Assembly (NCBI GenBank): GCA_018389105.1
Contig: JACATO010001023.1
Location: 127,001 to 191,000, forward strand
Length of the DNA: 64,000 nucleotides
From: Nautilus pompilius
Taxonomy: Eukaryota > Mollusca > Cephalopoda > Nautilida > Nautilidae
Reading direction: 5' to 3'
Shown: piece by piece, positions 47,001 through 58,600 of the stretch
Layout of the letters: each line of letters begins with the position of its first letter
Numbering within the stretch: position 1 is the first letter of the stretch
The notes under the pieces: model-generated
Database searches by the model: none
The model's input: the letters and a program-made list of their open reading frames with translations, nothing else
Told to the model about the DNA's origin: nothing
Program-made: the position numbers and the translations under genes

Positions 47001-50000
47001 TCTGCTTATTTATAAGGCACTCAGCAGTTACAGGTGCTCTTTATCCTGGGCAGTGCCAGATGTTTGAAAAACTGCATTTTATTCTTTGCTTCCAGGATGT
47101 AGAAAACTGCCGCAAAACTCTTCTCAAAGCCCTGTTTGTTATGGTTGCCAGGGATTCACTGAACAGGTAGGTAAATTAATTATCTGTGGGCATCAGTGTC
47201 TACAGTGGTAGACGCAGCTGATGAGATTGTGTAGTGCCCGGGTCACTGTTAACAAGTGTTGCGATCCCCCGTGCCCTGTTGGAGGAGGAATTAGCTGCGG
47301 GAGAAAACTGGTGTGCCCAACCTACACCGGCAGACTGGTACAGAAGAGCAAGTGGGAGATTTGCCAAACCCGCTGCTGCTTATATGGTGAACAGTCTCGT
47401 TCTATGATCATACTGATGCTGATTTAAAATGCAGGTGAAATTAATCAGTCAGGTAATCAGCTGTGTTGTTGACTCGTGTATCATAAAGATTTCAGTTCTA
47501 CTGAAAGAAATTCTTTCTTTCTTTTTTCAAAACATATAAATACAACTTTTTCTTTGAAGGAACCTACATTTTGGTCACACTGTAAATTTATTAGTTTTAT
47601 TTGTAAGCAAAGGATAAATCTTAAATAATAATAATAATAATATCTGAATGTGCTGACCTCACTCGTTCTGTCAGCCTGTGCCTGCTGGCTCAGGAATGGA
47701 ATGCCAAGTGGTCACCACAATGCACCATTTTTAAAAAAAGGGAGGGAGAGGGATTTCCATCAGTTGAGCAGGATGGTAGGGATAAATATGGTATGTACCT
47801 CTTATTTACTTGGGCAGTCTGAAATATTTTATGGAGAAGGAGCTTTCAAGTGTTGATCGAAATCTTGTGATGAAAAGATTAATTCTGGCTGTATGTAACT
47901 TACTAGATCTGGTTGGTTCATTGCCATAGACCCTATTTTACTCTGCTGCCTTGTAGTTTTGGTTCAGAAACTGGGACCCTAACCCAGGCAGGGCAAGGGA
48001 CATTGGCCAGCATTGGAAGCAGCAGCTGATGCACAAACCTGGCCAGATGCTATTTCAGCCGTGTTTTATTTGAACAACCTCAGTAGAACAATTCTGATTG
48101 AGAAATTCAAAGATGAAAGTGTTAATGTCAACAAACAACCAACCTTTATTTTTGTACAGGTGTATTATTTATTATTTATTTTTTTCTTTCTTAGAGCTGA
48201 AGTTGTAAACTCTTTAAAACCAACAACCAAAGAGGAAGAGATGATTTTCCAACAAGGTAAAGGTAAGGTGATGGTCATACTGCAACCCCACTCTCTTCCT
48301 GTACTGCAGACCTTTAACAGAATCAGGTACTTACAGGTGGATTTGCTCAGGTTAATGGCAAATTCAGCAACATTGACTCAGCTATGAGGCTTAGGCTATT
48401 AGCAGACATGTGCAGTTACTTCTTGGTTAGAAAGTCTTGCACATAAAACCCTTCCAATGCAGTAATTAACAATTCCGTGAGTCAGGATAATCCATACATT
48501 CACCACTCTACTACTATGGAGTTCTGCTCTTTGAGACCCTGAATTAAAAAATCTGCACTTGCCCAATCATTTCACAACTTTAAATACATCTCATTTAGAG
48601 CCCCACATAATCAGCGAAACACGTGATTAAGACATTTAATCTATCCTAATCAATCATAATAACTGAGATCCTTCATTTTCCTGATCATTCTGTTGAGGTG
48701 CCTTTGAAGACCTTTCCACACCATCAACACCTTTTAGGAGATGGGTGGTTGGGGAGGAACCAAGCCTGGACAGCATATTGCAGATGAGGCGCAAACAAGG
48801 TTTTTATATTTCATTGATTCTGCTTAACAAACCTAAAACTTGTTTTTGTCCCATGACTTTCCCACGCTCCACCTCCAAGACTGTACTGGAGAAGAGGCCC
48901 ATAACTGGGGAATCGCTATAGCCTTTGCTGTCAGGGATCTTATTGTTCGAGTGTGAGGTATTTATAACGAAAGTAATCCACAGGCATGGACTGAAGACTA
49001 GTTATATGGAAAATCTAGCTGATCGTACAGGAAGATACGGACTGGTCACGTATGTATGTGTGTAGTTTGACCAGTAGACTAAACCCAGCCATATAGTAAC
49101 ACTAGATATGGACCCCCCCCCCAGAGACGCCTTCTCACTTTCTCAGGCACGTTTCTGTTTCCTTATTTGTGGTGATTTAGAGCACAAGCTGTGGGGGAGG
49201 ATACTAAGCTCTCAATTCCAGACTCGAAGGGCCCGTCAGCAGCCATATTGAAACTTGAGAGCAGAGTCGGTCATCAAAGACCCCACAGAAGCGCAAAATG
49301 AAAGTACAGAAATAGAAGCCTCGCTGACTTCGACTTTGGACGTCATCAGAGAAATACCGTTTTTCTTTAATGCGCGAGTCGTGAGCTGCATTGTTTGGGA
49401 AAGCATACTGTCAGGAGGTGCTGTCTGCTCGACATCGCTGGGTCCCCAAGAGCAGATTTTGGCAAAACTTGAACATCCAAGAATCAAATTCCGAATACTA
49501 CACAAGTTTCTGAAAATAGTGGAACCTCGTGAACTTGGTGCTCGTCTTGTGTAAATTCTTTCTTTCTTTTCTTTTAATTTGTTTAAGAAAACAAAGTCAG
49601 AAGACAGCAGGTGATAGACCGGTCGTTACTCCGTAATCCTCCGAACGAAGAGGAACAACACATCATCCACAAGTTGTTTCTGGACTCCATTGATCAGAAG
49701 TAAGTTGGCCGTGCACCTTTTCAGATGGAGAAGGGAGCTGCAGGGAAAGGAAGGCAGCTAGTGCTTCTTTTTCTTTTTCTGTATTCTATGCTTCTGCGCT
49801 TACAGGCACGACATCAGTTTTGATGGAGAAGGTTAGTCATCAATGACTCTAACCCCCAACACCCCTGGGTACCCACACGGTCTACCCCCAGACATTTCCA
49901 TTCTCCCTCTTAGTTCGCTCTGGTGATTGATTCTCTACCAAACCTGCAGCAGGGAGGCAGAAACAGTCAGTGAGAGGAACACGGGGCGGGGTCTACACCT

Positions 50001-53000
50001 GGAATTTCTATATAAAGTAAAACCTCGGTTTAAAGACCGGCCCCACCCGACTCAGCGGACACTGTCCGGTCTCCCAACAAAAGTCTGCATTGGCCGCCTT
50101 TTGCACGCACGTTATGCAAACTGTGAAACCATCTGGATTTATTCGTCCGTCAAATTGAGGTTTTACTATATAACATGCCTATTGCTACATATACAGTGGT
50201 GGCTAAAAGTATTGCATCGCCTTTACAATATAAAAAAAAAAAATGAAGCCATTAAGCATCGATATTCACAGGGTCCCTGTACTGCACACACTTTGGCTTG
50301 TTGTCCTTTATTTTGTCAGCTCTCATTTGTTTGGGGGCCTAATTAACCAGTTGGATTAATTTTTTTCACAGCGCCAAGTCATTTCGTATTCGAGAAAAAC
50401 CAGAAAACACAGTGTGGATGAGAAGTACGGTACTGAAGAATCTGATCATCTGTCATCCTGAGGTAGGTTTGTTCTTTTTAAGTAACCTGGATTTTATCAA
50501 ATTCATGCGTGTGGGGGTGGGGTAACAGCGCAGTGCAAAGATAATCACCAAAGCTGTTTTGGTGAGACCTTGCGACATTCCAAATATATTTATTACCAAG
50601 CGAACCCCAACCTGGGTTGACCCTACACCTCGACTCTTCAAGCACCAGTCTCAGTGATTCATCCTTTTATTTTGAGGTTTGGTCTATAGAAAGATACTAC
50701 TACTACAGACATTCCAACAAAGGAGATAAAATATGATTGTGGAATTCACCTGCAAGCAGTGCAGATCTTATACTGAGTATATTCCAATATGTGTGTCTGC
50801 ACCATTTTTCTTATTTTTAATGTTGTTCCATTTGAAGTGGCCTTCTCACTCTTTCTCACCATCAGCCATTTTGCTGGGGGGTGGGGGGGGTGGTAGTTTA
50901 CGATTGTAGACTGGTACTTTATTGGACAATTTATTGCCATAACAATTAATCCAAATGCCAGGTAAATCACTGAGAAGCCATCATAAACCAACAACAAAAA
51001 CTCACCTGTATTTTTGCTGGTTGCTGAGGAAGGCTAAGGTTACATTTAAAGGATAGCATCAAAAAAAATAAATAAAGAATAGCACGTTTTGTTTTTTAAT
51101 GGTGTGTTGGAAGGGAAGGTTAACCGTTTTACCTCCTTTTTTTTTTGGCGAGTTGTCTCCCTTACCAAAGTGGATATAATCCAATATGGCCATCAAAAAG
51201 TAGAGTTTTAGTGTCTAGCGTGCTCTTTTTTTTTTTAGAATTCTTTATTTTTTGAATTACTTGCAGAAACCAAACCTTGGGTAACAAAACAACTCTTAAC
51301 AGCTAAAATGAACTGAACACTAATATAAAGCAATGTTGTTGTTGGTGTGTACAGATGTCTACAAGGGAGACAACCCTGGTGAAAGAGCATAGTACCACAG
51401 TTGCTCAGCAGAAGTGTTAATAGTCATGCACCTTAATCTGTACATTGTGAGGAAATCAGAGTACTCAAAGGAAGCCCACACCAACAACTGGTGAAGAGCA
51501 AGAAAAAGCCACACACACTGAGCTGGTATCGTAACCAGGATTCGAACCCAGGGCCCTTAGCAGTCCAGTAAGCTAACCACTGAACTACCATGCCACCCAT
51601 TTAAAGAAATGCAGTATAGATTACTTTTTTTTTTAAATAAATTTTTCATGTTCCGTTGCAGTAGCTTCAATTAATGTTTGCCAGATGTTTTCTTTGCAGG
51701 AGCGTAACATCCACAACAAGATTTTCGGTGGGTTTCTCATGCGCCAGGCCTTTGAACTAGGCTGGGCCAATGCCAGTTTATACAGGTGAGCAAGGCAGAG
51801 GAAATGGTGACGATTTGGTTAATGGGAAATTTCCATTTTGAATACTCTGTCTCTACCTACACGAAGCGCTGGTCACTGCAGCAGTTCTAGGTACATGTGC
51901 AGTCTTTTTTCTACATGTTGGAATTAATCACTTCATTTTGATTCAGATAATTTATAGTTTGTTCCGTGTTGCATTAAGCTTCCATCAACCATGAAGATTA
52001 CGCCTCATCACGATAATGGCACCTGGCAACACTTTGATATGCATATACCGTGAATAACTCAGACTTGGTCCAATTTAAAAGTCTGATAAGTCAGGGCATT
52101 TTTAATCCCCCCCCCCTGAGTTGCAGTTACTAGTTAATTCCTCATTATAACTCAGTTTTTCAGTTGACTTTGGATTGGTTTTGATCACAGTTTGCCCTAT
52201 GTTTAAGAAACTGTGGATTTCTTTTTCTTAAGTCACTGAGCATAAGTTTATTCTGCAAAAGGTTGGCACTAACACTATAGCCAAACATGTTTTCAAGAAA
52301 GTCAACCGATTCTTCAGAACTAGCTCGGGCATGGGTGGAGTATGTACAGACGATAGTCCGGCCACGTTGAGGTCGAGGTCTGGTTTCCAAACTCTTGTGA
52401 TTATCAGTCGTCCAGGTTTAGCGGCCAAACGTTTGCCACATTTACCTAAGAACGTCTATGAATGACGTAGTTAAGGTGATAAGTCCTATTAAGGTGAGCA
52501 CACTCAATAGCTGTTTGGTGCCTTGAGAGATTTTGAAGCCCTGTTGCTTCACTGACGTATGACAGCTGTCCAAAGCCAGAGTTCTGAAACACTCTTTTAC
52601 ACTTGAAGTCCAGCGATTCCCGGGGAAAAAAAGCCAACCACACGCTTAACACATTCTTTTATTGTCCTCTCTATAAAAAGATGCAAATCTCCTTCCTAGA
52701 TGATGCAGCAGCATTTATTTAACTCTTTACAGACTAGAACCACCAAATCAAGCTCCACAGACATTGCTCTTTGAAATCTAAAACTAACACTGATGCTTTG
52801 TTTGAATTATAACGCTTTTCTTTTTTTTTTAAATTTAGCAAGACACGGCCAAGAACAGAATGTGTGGAGGATATCCACTTTCAAAAACCTGTTGAAATAG
52901 GATCCCTGCTCCTTTTCTTATCACAGGTTAGATATGTTTGCACAACTTTCTCTAGAAAAATGTTCGTGTAACTGTCACGTGGGTCATCGGTAATTGTAGT

Positions 53001-54735
53001 GATGGCAAATCTGTAAACATTATCGATAAGATTTCTTCAGGAATGTTATGATTGATTTAATTAATCTTCTGCTAGAGATGAAAGCATTTTTATTCCTGAT
53101 TTAAAAAAAAAAAAAAAACTTTCCTGCTTGGTTATTAACCAAAATAATTTTTGAATCCAGTAGAGGTGGTTGGGTCAAGCTGCTGTTCTCTTTAACTCTA
53201 AAGCCCATTTATTCTTCGTCCTACGCAAGGGGAGGTTATTCATTTATGTTACATTATAAACTGTACTGAATCAAAATGTCTTTAACAGCTTTGATTGTTT
53301 TATACTTGATGTTCTCCAGACAAAGGAGAGGTAACAGCATCAAAACAAGGTACATTCAGAAAATGTTTTGCCTAATGATGTGTAAACATAGCAACAAAAG
53401 ACTGACTTTGAATTTTAAACATGCTGAACAGTTGGAAATATTAGATCGACCAAACTTGGATTTTAGACCTTGAGATGAGATTTTTGAGCATGTGAATAGT
53501 CACAACATGTTTTAGCAGCTGTCATTACCAAAAGGTTCAGTTTGACCCCCCCCCCTGTTTATCACCTGGGCTGCCAACTACTATTTAAATCTGTATTACT
53601 CAGCACAGGTTAAATCACAGTACCTTCCTTGTTAATACAATCCTTATGTAAGGTAAAGTCTGTATATTGCTCTTATTAAATATACAGCCAGTTCAATGCA
53701 ATACTAGTTAGTGCTTCTAGGCTGGAGTGGTATAAGAATCATGTTAATGGCTCTCTCTCTCTTCTCTAGGGGCCATCACATAAGTACTATTTAAACTAAC
53801 AGGCATATGTGTTTATTTAGATTAAAGCTTCTTAAAACTATGTTGTTGATATGCATAACCATCAGTTAGATTGTCTAAATATTTGTTATAAAAACTTTAA
53901 AGTCTTTTTTTCTTCATTGCTGTACTCACCAAACTGTGGCCATGACTGGTGTTACAGCAGTCAGATCATAACTGTCACAAATGACTTGACGAGTTTGGCA
54001 GAGACAAAGTATTTTGGCCTCCAGTCATTACTGTCGGCATATTTCGTGAAATTATTTTAAACTTCAATGTCTTGTCTTTCAGGTGGTGTATGTCAAAGAA
54101 TCCAAAATGCAGGTAAGAGTGCAAGCATATGTGGTGAACCCCGTTGATGGGTCAGAGGACACAACCAACACGTTCCACTTTACCTTTGATTCCCAGAAAG
54201 GAAATCTTCCAAGAGTCTTACCAAAGTCATACGGAGGTACAGTAAAAGTTTCTATAGTTTCCCTCGTGCTTTGTTTTTCGTTCACATTATGATCACTCTC
54301 TCATACATCTTTCGCTTCTGGTGTTCAGATCTGTTCATTATGTAAATTATTAATCACATAAGGTCATACATAATGTTGATTTGAAGTAGATCAAATCTGC
54401 CACTCTGCTGTTATCAGAGAGTGATTTTCAGATTTTCCAATCTTCTCCCAAACTCTGCTTTGAGCAATTAAGGAATTTTAAAAGAAAAATAACAAGACAT
54501 TTATAAATTTTAACTTTCAAACCCATCAGATTCCCACCTCATCCCTAACTGCTGCTCCAAATAGAGAAGCACATCCTTTAAATCTTGCACTTCATGTTCT
54601 GGATTAGCAATCAGGGAAAAAACATTTTGTGTATTCTTTCTGTTTTCAGAAACTATGTTGTATTTGGACGGCAAGCGTATCTTTGAATCAAAGAGGAAAA
54701 CTGCATGTCCCAGTGATCAGAACACATTGGGGTAG
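37794..54735 (+). CDS. ACOT9: Acyl-CoA thioesterase 9 (mitochondrial, double hotdog), about 13 exons
   Basis: ACOT9 hydrolyses acyl-CoAs to free acid and CoA in mitochondria. Coding exons: 37794-38024 (tentative), 39970-40015, 43988-44169, 44364-44456, 45250-45350, 47096-47166, 48195-48262, 49588-49699, 50372-50462, 51700-51785, 52839-52926, 54083-54236, 54650-54735 (stop TAG). From exon 2 on, all phases agree and give 392 residues colinear with vertebrate ACOT9 as recalled (human about 439): VKLKLQQIVRPHKPW, GRILEDLD, SPLSIVTAMVDKI, SGNVTWVGRSSMEM, FVMVARDS, NPPNEEEQHIIHKLF, CHPEERNIHNKIFGGFLM, FQKPVEIGSLL, FHFTFDSQKG, ETMLYLDGKRIF. The first hotdog domain is spread over exons 3-6 and the second over exons 9-13. 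Exon 1 encodes an Arg-rich, acid-poor presequence (MAAWRLVPPG, LRHHSTPP) but its frame does not join exon 2 cleanly. The exon 5 donor appears to be GC. Confidence 0.93.
38125..38516 (+). repeat. 70-bp minisatellite in ACOT9 intron 1, 5.6 copies
   Basis: Units start at 38125, 38195, 38265, 38335, 38405 and 38475 (exact period 70), with motif AACCTGGGCGACCGTGCATA and a unit end near GATGCTTCTAG. The first three units are identical or nearly so; units 4 and 5 share ACCTTGCCCAAAC in place of ACCGTGCATAAAC. The low divergence implies a recent, possibly polymorphic array. Confidence 0.95.
38517..39969. other. ACOT9 intron 1, remainder
   Basis: AT-rich, CpG-poor intron sequence. Acceptor-like CAGs occur (for example near 38899 and 39235), but I cannot support an additional exon here. 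Confidence 0.5.
40589..40840 (+). mobile_element. tRNA-derived SINE-like element
   Basis: The head reads GGTGGCAAAGAGGCTGG (A-box-like) and, about 40 bases later, GAGTTCCAACCCC (B-box-like). This is the arrangement of a tRNA-derived RNA polymerase III promoter. The tail includes a CT run and GATGGCTCATAGCGGGC. It lies in ACOT9 intron 2. The exact 3' end is uncertain. Confidence 0.6.
40925..41765 (-). mobile_element. Tc1-like DNA transposon relic in ACOT9 intron 2
   Basis: On the minus strand, pieces of a Tc1/mariner-superfamily transposase are readable: GKRVLFTDESVFGLFG (second catalytic Asp motif, usually FSDESRFxLFG) near 41390-41440, a degenerate QxDxxxCHxA segment near 41190, and a degenerate SPDINITEARW-like segment (usually SPDLNPIEHLW) near 41120. 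The frames are interrupted several times. Inverted ends were not securely identified, so the boundaries are approximate. Confidence 0.7.
41766..43987. other. ACOT9 intron 2, remainder
   Basis: CpG-poor intron. A diverged GTGTCTCTGTATATGTTTGA-type tandem repeat of about 60 bp lies at about 43540-43740 (TGTGACAGTGTTTGAGTGAT recurs three times). No exon recognised. Confidence 0.6.
45083..45178 (+). mobile_element. Possible SINE head fragment
   Basis: GTGGCTTAGAGGATAGACTA followed about 40 bases on by TTAGGTTTGAAGTATGCACC resembles a tRNA A-box/B-box pair with decay. The evidence is weak; it could be chance. Confidence 0.35.
46028..46447 (+). other. 139-codon open frame in ACOT9 intron 5, CpG-retaining patch
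   Basis: Lies between ACOT9 exons at 45250-45350 and 47096-47166. The frame reads LGYRRTALTLDIAQVILNWPAG and PLLIILGLVGTTTITNYTRQ and keeps more CpG than the surrounding intron. I recognise no family. It may be a relatively young insertion; I do not propose a separate gene. Confidence 0.25.
49200..49560. other. CpG-retaining patch with overlapping frames in ACOT9 intron 7
   Basis: A 99-codon + frame (49255-49554) and an 89-codon - frame overlap here, just before the exon at 49588. CpG is noticeably denser than in the adjacent intron. No domain recognised. It may be a recent insertion; coding status is unsupported. Confidence 0.25.
51478..51602 (-). mobile_element. tRNA-derived SINE, minus strand, in an ACOT9 intron
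   Basis: In reverse complement it reads GGTGGCATGGTAGTTCAGTG (A-box region) and then CCTGGGTTCGAATCCTGG, which contains a near-perfect B box (GGTTCGAATCC). This is the hallmark of a tRNA-derived SINE. The head differs from a functional tRNA in length and arms, so it is not called as a tRNA gene. It lies between ACOT9 exons at 50372-50462 and 51700-51785. Confidence 0.75.
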
Positions 54736-54920
54736 AATTCCCAAAAGGAATGCCTGCAGTTCAAAATTTGTGAGATTATTTGCTTGACAGTTAGAATTGT
54801 AAAATGCTGCTTTCACTAATGAAACTGGAATGGGTTTTGAAGTTGTCTACCATTACAGTAGACTACAGTGTTTTTTGGGATTGTTAATATTACACTGTCC
54901 AAATAAAATTAAAAGTGTTT
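54736..54920 (+). terminator. ACOT9: ACOT9 3' UTR and poly(A) signal
   Basis: After the TAG at 54733-54735, an AATAAA hexamer at 54902-54907 is the first canonical poly(A) signal. It implies a 3' UTR of about 190 bases. Confidence 0.65.
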
Positions 54921-55465
54921 AATGGATAATAAAAACAAAAGAGAAATGAGTTCATTAACATGTAGTCATAGCAACTGATTAGAGAAATCCATGTGCACTC
55001 TTTATGCACCAACCTATTAAGTGCCATACATTGAGAATAAGTTTGGTGACCAGACTAGTTTTACTGATGCCTTCCAAATTTAGTTTACAAACAAGCATTT
55101 TTCAGCTTTACTACCATTTTTATATTAAACCAGAAGTTGTATAGTACCATAACTGCTGCTGACCACTGACATTCCTGTACCTCATGAGGCCTGGCAAGAA
55201 ATGTAAAGTTGTTACAAGAACTCTAATGTTTAGCTCTGGAAGGGAGAGGGGGTACACACTACCGGAAGTTCTTCTCCATAACTAAAGGGCATCCTGATTA
55301 CCTTTCGTGGCTAGTCAGGCCTCCTTAAATGCAACAGATTCTGATACAGTTTAGTTTTGGCCATACAAATGCAATGAAACTATTTCATGGATTGAGATCT
55401 AAGGCAGCAGCTACATTATCTGATGACACTTCTTACACAGATAAACACTGTGTAAAACAAACATT
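54921..55465. other. Tail-to-tail spacer between ACOT9 and TMEM256
   Basis: CpG-poor unique sequence between the two predicted 3' ends. No recognisable gene. Confidence 0.5.
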
Positions 55466-55471
55466 TTTATT
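55466..55471 (-). terminator. TMEM256: Candidate TMEM256 poly(A) signal
   Basis: TTTATT on the + strand is AATAAA on the coding strand, about 190 bases past the TMEM256 stop codon. This is a reasonable distance for a short 3' UTR. Confidence 0.5.
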
Positions 55472-55661
55472 TCATGCTTTGAAATTCCATTCTAGATCAG
55501 CACAGCCTTTGCTACACCTGGATGTGCTTAGTTACAAAATTCAAGCAGATATTTCCCCCCCTTTTAAAGATTATATTGCAAGTCTTGGTTGCTAAATTTA
55601 CATTCCAATCCAAAACACAGCTGTGGAAAACAACCTGTTTCAGCAGCGGCCAGCTTCCTGC

Positions 55662-58600
55662 CTATATGGCCATGGCCAGCCAGGCAGAAATGAGCAGTAT
55701 TCCGCCGTAGGGAGTCACCTGTCGAATCCACGTTTTCCCCGTCAGAGCGTGGTAGTAACAGCTCCCAGAAAACAGAAGAATCCCTAAGCATAGCAGCACC
55801 CCAACCTTAAAACAAACAAAAAAAAAGACCTTAAATTTATGCTGTCTAGTTTAGCTTGGTAGTTACAAGGCGTGGATACATCTGTCAAGGCTTATGCTAG
55901 ACGTGCAAATATTGTTACTATCTTTTGTTCACAGTCCACATAAATGCAGAGAATTCGAAATCTTGGAAGAGATCAGACATTCAAAATAAATCCGGCTTCC
56001 ATGCAGTTAAACTATGGTGATGGGTTATACTTGTTATGCACAAATGAGGAATATTGGTGGCAATGAGCTATCAGGCACAGATGCACTGGTTTTTGCCAAC
56101 TCCATTTAAAAAGATCAGTTCAAACAGCGATGATGTTTTGGGTTTTAGACATTTTGGTAGAGATCTAACAGCAGTTTTCAGAATAATTAAGGATCTTGGA
56201 TGTGTGTGTGGCAGAAAATTATCCATTCAGTAGCAACATTACCAGGTGTCATAATTATAAGATGCCTGAAGTTTCACACTTGATGTTAAAAATAAATTTT
56301 AAATGAATAGAATTGGTTAGTACTGCAAACCAGTTTAATATGAGTATTTTTGTAGAGTAACTAAGCCAAGATAAATCCTTGTAATAATGGAACCAATCTA
56401 AACACACAACAGGATTCTTCCCAAAGCATCATTTTACATATCCACCTGATGATGTTTTGTTTTGGTCCTAAATTGCAACTGCCCATTAAGAACAAATCAT
56501 TTAAACTGGTCATAAACTCCACTGGGTACTGGTAGAATGCCCTGTCAACATCCCACACACAATGCAGATGATTTCTCATACAGACTAAAGTGACTAAGAT
56601 TTTCAAGATATTCAAGAACGATAATGTTGAGGAAAAACATAAAAAAAATATTGTAAAATTTTTTCCCAGTGCTGTGCTCCCATAGTAGAAAGAAAGAATG
56701 TCACTATACTCTGTCAGCTGCTCAAGATCCTTGGAGAATGTATGTATATCTTACTTATGCAAGCCTAGCAACACTGGGGAGAACCCTAAACAGTGTATAT
56801 AGACATTTGAGTTCAGAAGTGTTTAAGAGATGGACCTCTGTTCCTGGTCGGTGAGTACCTATGGCATGCGAATTCAAAGTTTTTGAGAAACCCTAAAATG
56901 TTTAGTGCTCACAAGGCTTTAGAAATTATCAAGTATAAATTAATATACTTTGCTCGCTTGAGTGCATTTACGGACCAAAAAAAAGATGTTAAAGTTTGCA
57001 GTAGGAGACCTAACAGACTTGTTGCCGTTTGCAGTCCCTCACCAAGATTATCTCCATTGCAGAGATTGGCATACAAGGCATCAAACAACTTAGTGATTAT
57101 TACACAGACCAAAGCAAAGCTGATGTATACTGAGCCACACCTTTGCAGGCATCAGATTGCATTGATAATTAATGTTATACCAATGTCACAAAGTTGTCTA
57201 TTTGAATAAGGTAATCTGGCTAGATTGCAATTCAGTCATGGCACCTGTTAGTAGCAACCATCTTGTTGAAGAAAAGTTTAGTTCTTGTAACCATGCTAAC
57301 ATCTGCACATTGTTTTGCTAGTATACCGCAAATCTGACCATGCTGGCCAATGTTATTCTTTAGTCTAACAGCACAACCTAAACTACTGCCATATATGCTT
57401 GTTTCAACAGAACATGTTTTTAATATTACCCCCACAAAACATTTGACATGCCTTTTACAAGTCAAGTGGCTAGACTTGCAAATGGCCACAATACATCACC
57501 ATCACATGATAATGAACATGAATTAATGTGGCAAAGGACCAAAGTGTGCATGCCAACAAGGGGACGTCATGGATGCCCTTAAATAGAATGTGACCCAGTG
57601 AATCTTAAGTGTCACCCTGGAAATCCGTCATCTTTCTACCAACCCAGGTATCACAAAATGGTGGTTATCAGAACAGGTATGACTTACCAGATAAGGCCTT
57701 CTAGTCAAGGGGACAGCCAGCAAAGCTACAGAGTTAATGAGATGCACCTGATTACCAACAGAAAACACCTGCAAGATAAACACTTTGATCAGAGAGGTTC
57801 AAGTTATGGTTTTTCACGTAAATACCATACTTACACAAATCCAGGCTAACCGAACAAAAACAAAACCAACCTCCCTCACATGACATTAAAATGGCCACCA
57901 AACTGTAGCAGCCCTAAAATGGTTATGGTCAAATATGGACTTCATCACTTTCTCCTCATCAGACTCGCTGTCACTGCTTTCTTTAACACTTTCAACTTTC
58001 CCATATTGCAATCTTCTGTTCTGCCCATGCTGCTGCCGCCAACCAAACAGAACGCCCTTCTTAGCTGTTTTGCTATGGCAGGCCACAGTGTGTGGCTGGG
58101 ATAATGTTGAAAACTGCTGTAGACCCAGCATTGTGACCTGCTGAACCTGTTGTAAAACAGCCACTTTGGTTCGTTAATAGCAATATTTACAGTGTGATAT
58201 GATGTAGAAAACTACTGCTTTTATATGCTATACGATGAGGAAACCGAGCAGCAAAACAGTTAATGCAACCAGTTGGTGTTATCGTTGTCTTGATCACTGA
58301 GCCAACCTGTGAAATAATTTTAAAACCAGTCTGAACTGCTAAGCTTGTTGAAAGAGACATCTAGTGGCTGTAGTTGAAAAATCATGCCTCCGAGAATGAC
58401 TGAAAAGTCAGGCTTTCCTTTCAACAGAGTATCTTTTGCCTCTGCAGTTAAATGTCTGTGGTGAGCATCTGACACAAGTGACAAATTTTAAGAGAGCTCC
58501 AGGCAGCCACAACCAGACAATGCAAATCCACTCCTGATGTATGGCAGAAGTTTCACTCTGTCCACAATACAACACATGACAGTGGTGTAGTTTTTCATAA

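Noticed and set aside
51478-51602. Functional tRNA gene
   Set aside because: The B box is good, but a complete cloverleaf is not seen and the sequence continues into a SINE-like body.
57886-58164. 92-codon minus-strand frame with an acidic SSDSESDEE stretch as an extra TMEM256 exon
   Set aside because: It lies in intron 2. Exons 1-4 already join in phase without it, and it has no matching splice sites or family similarity.
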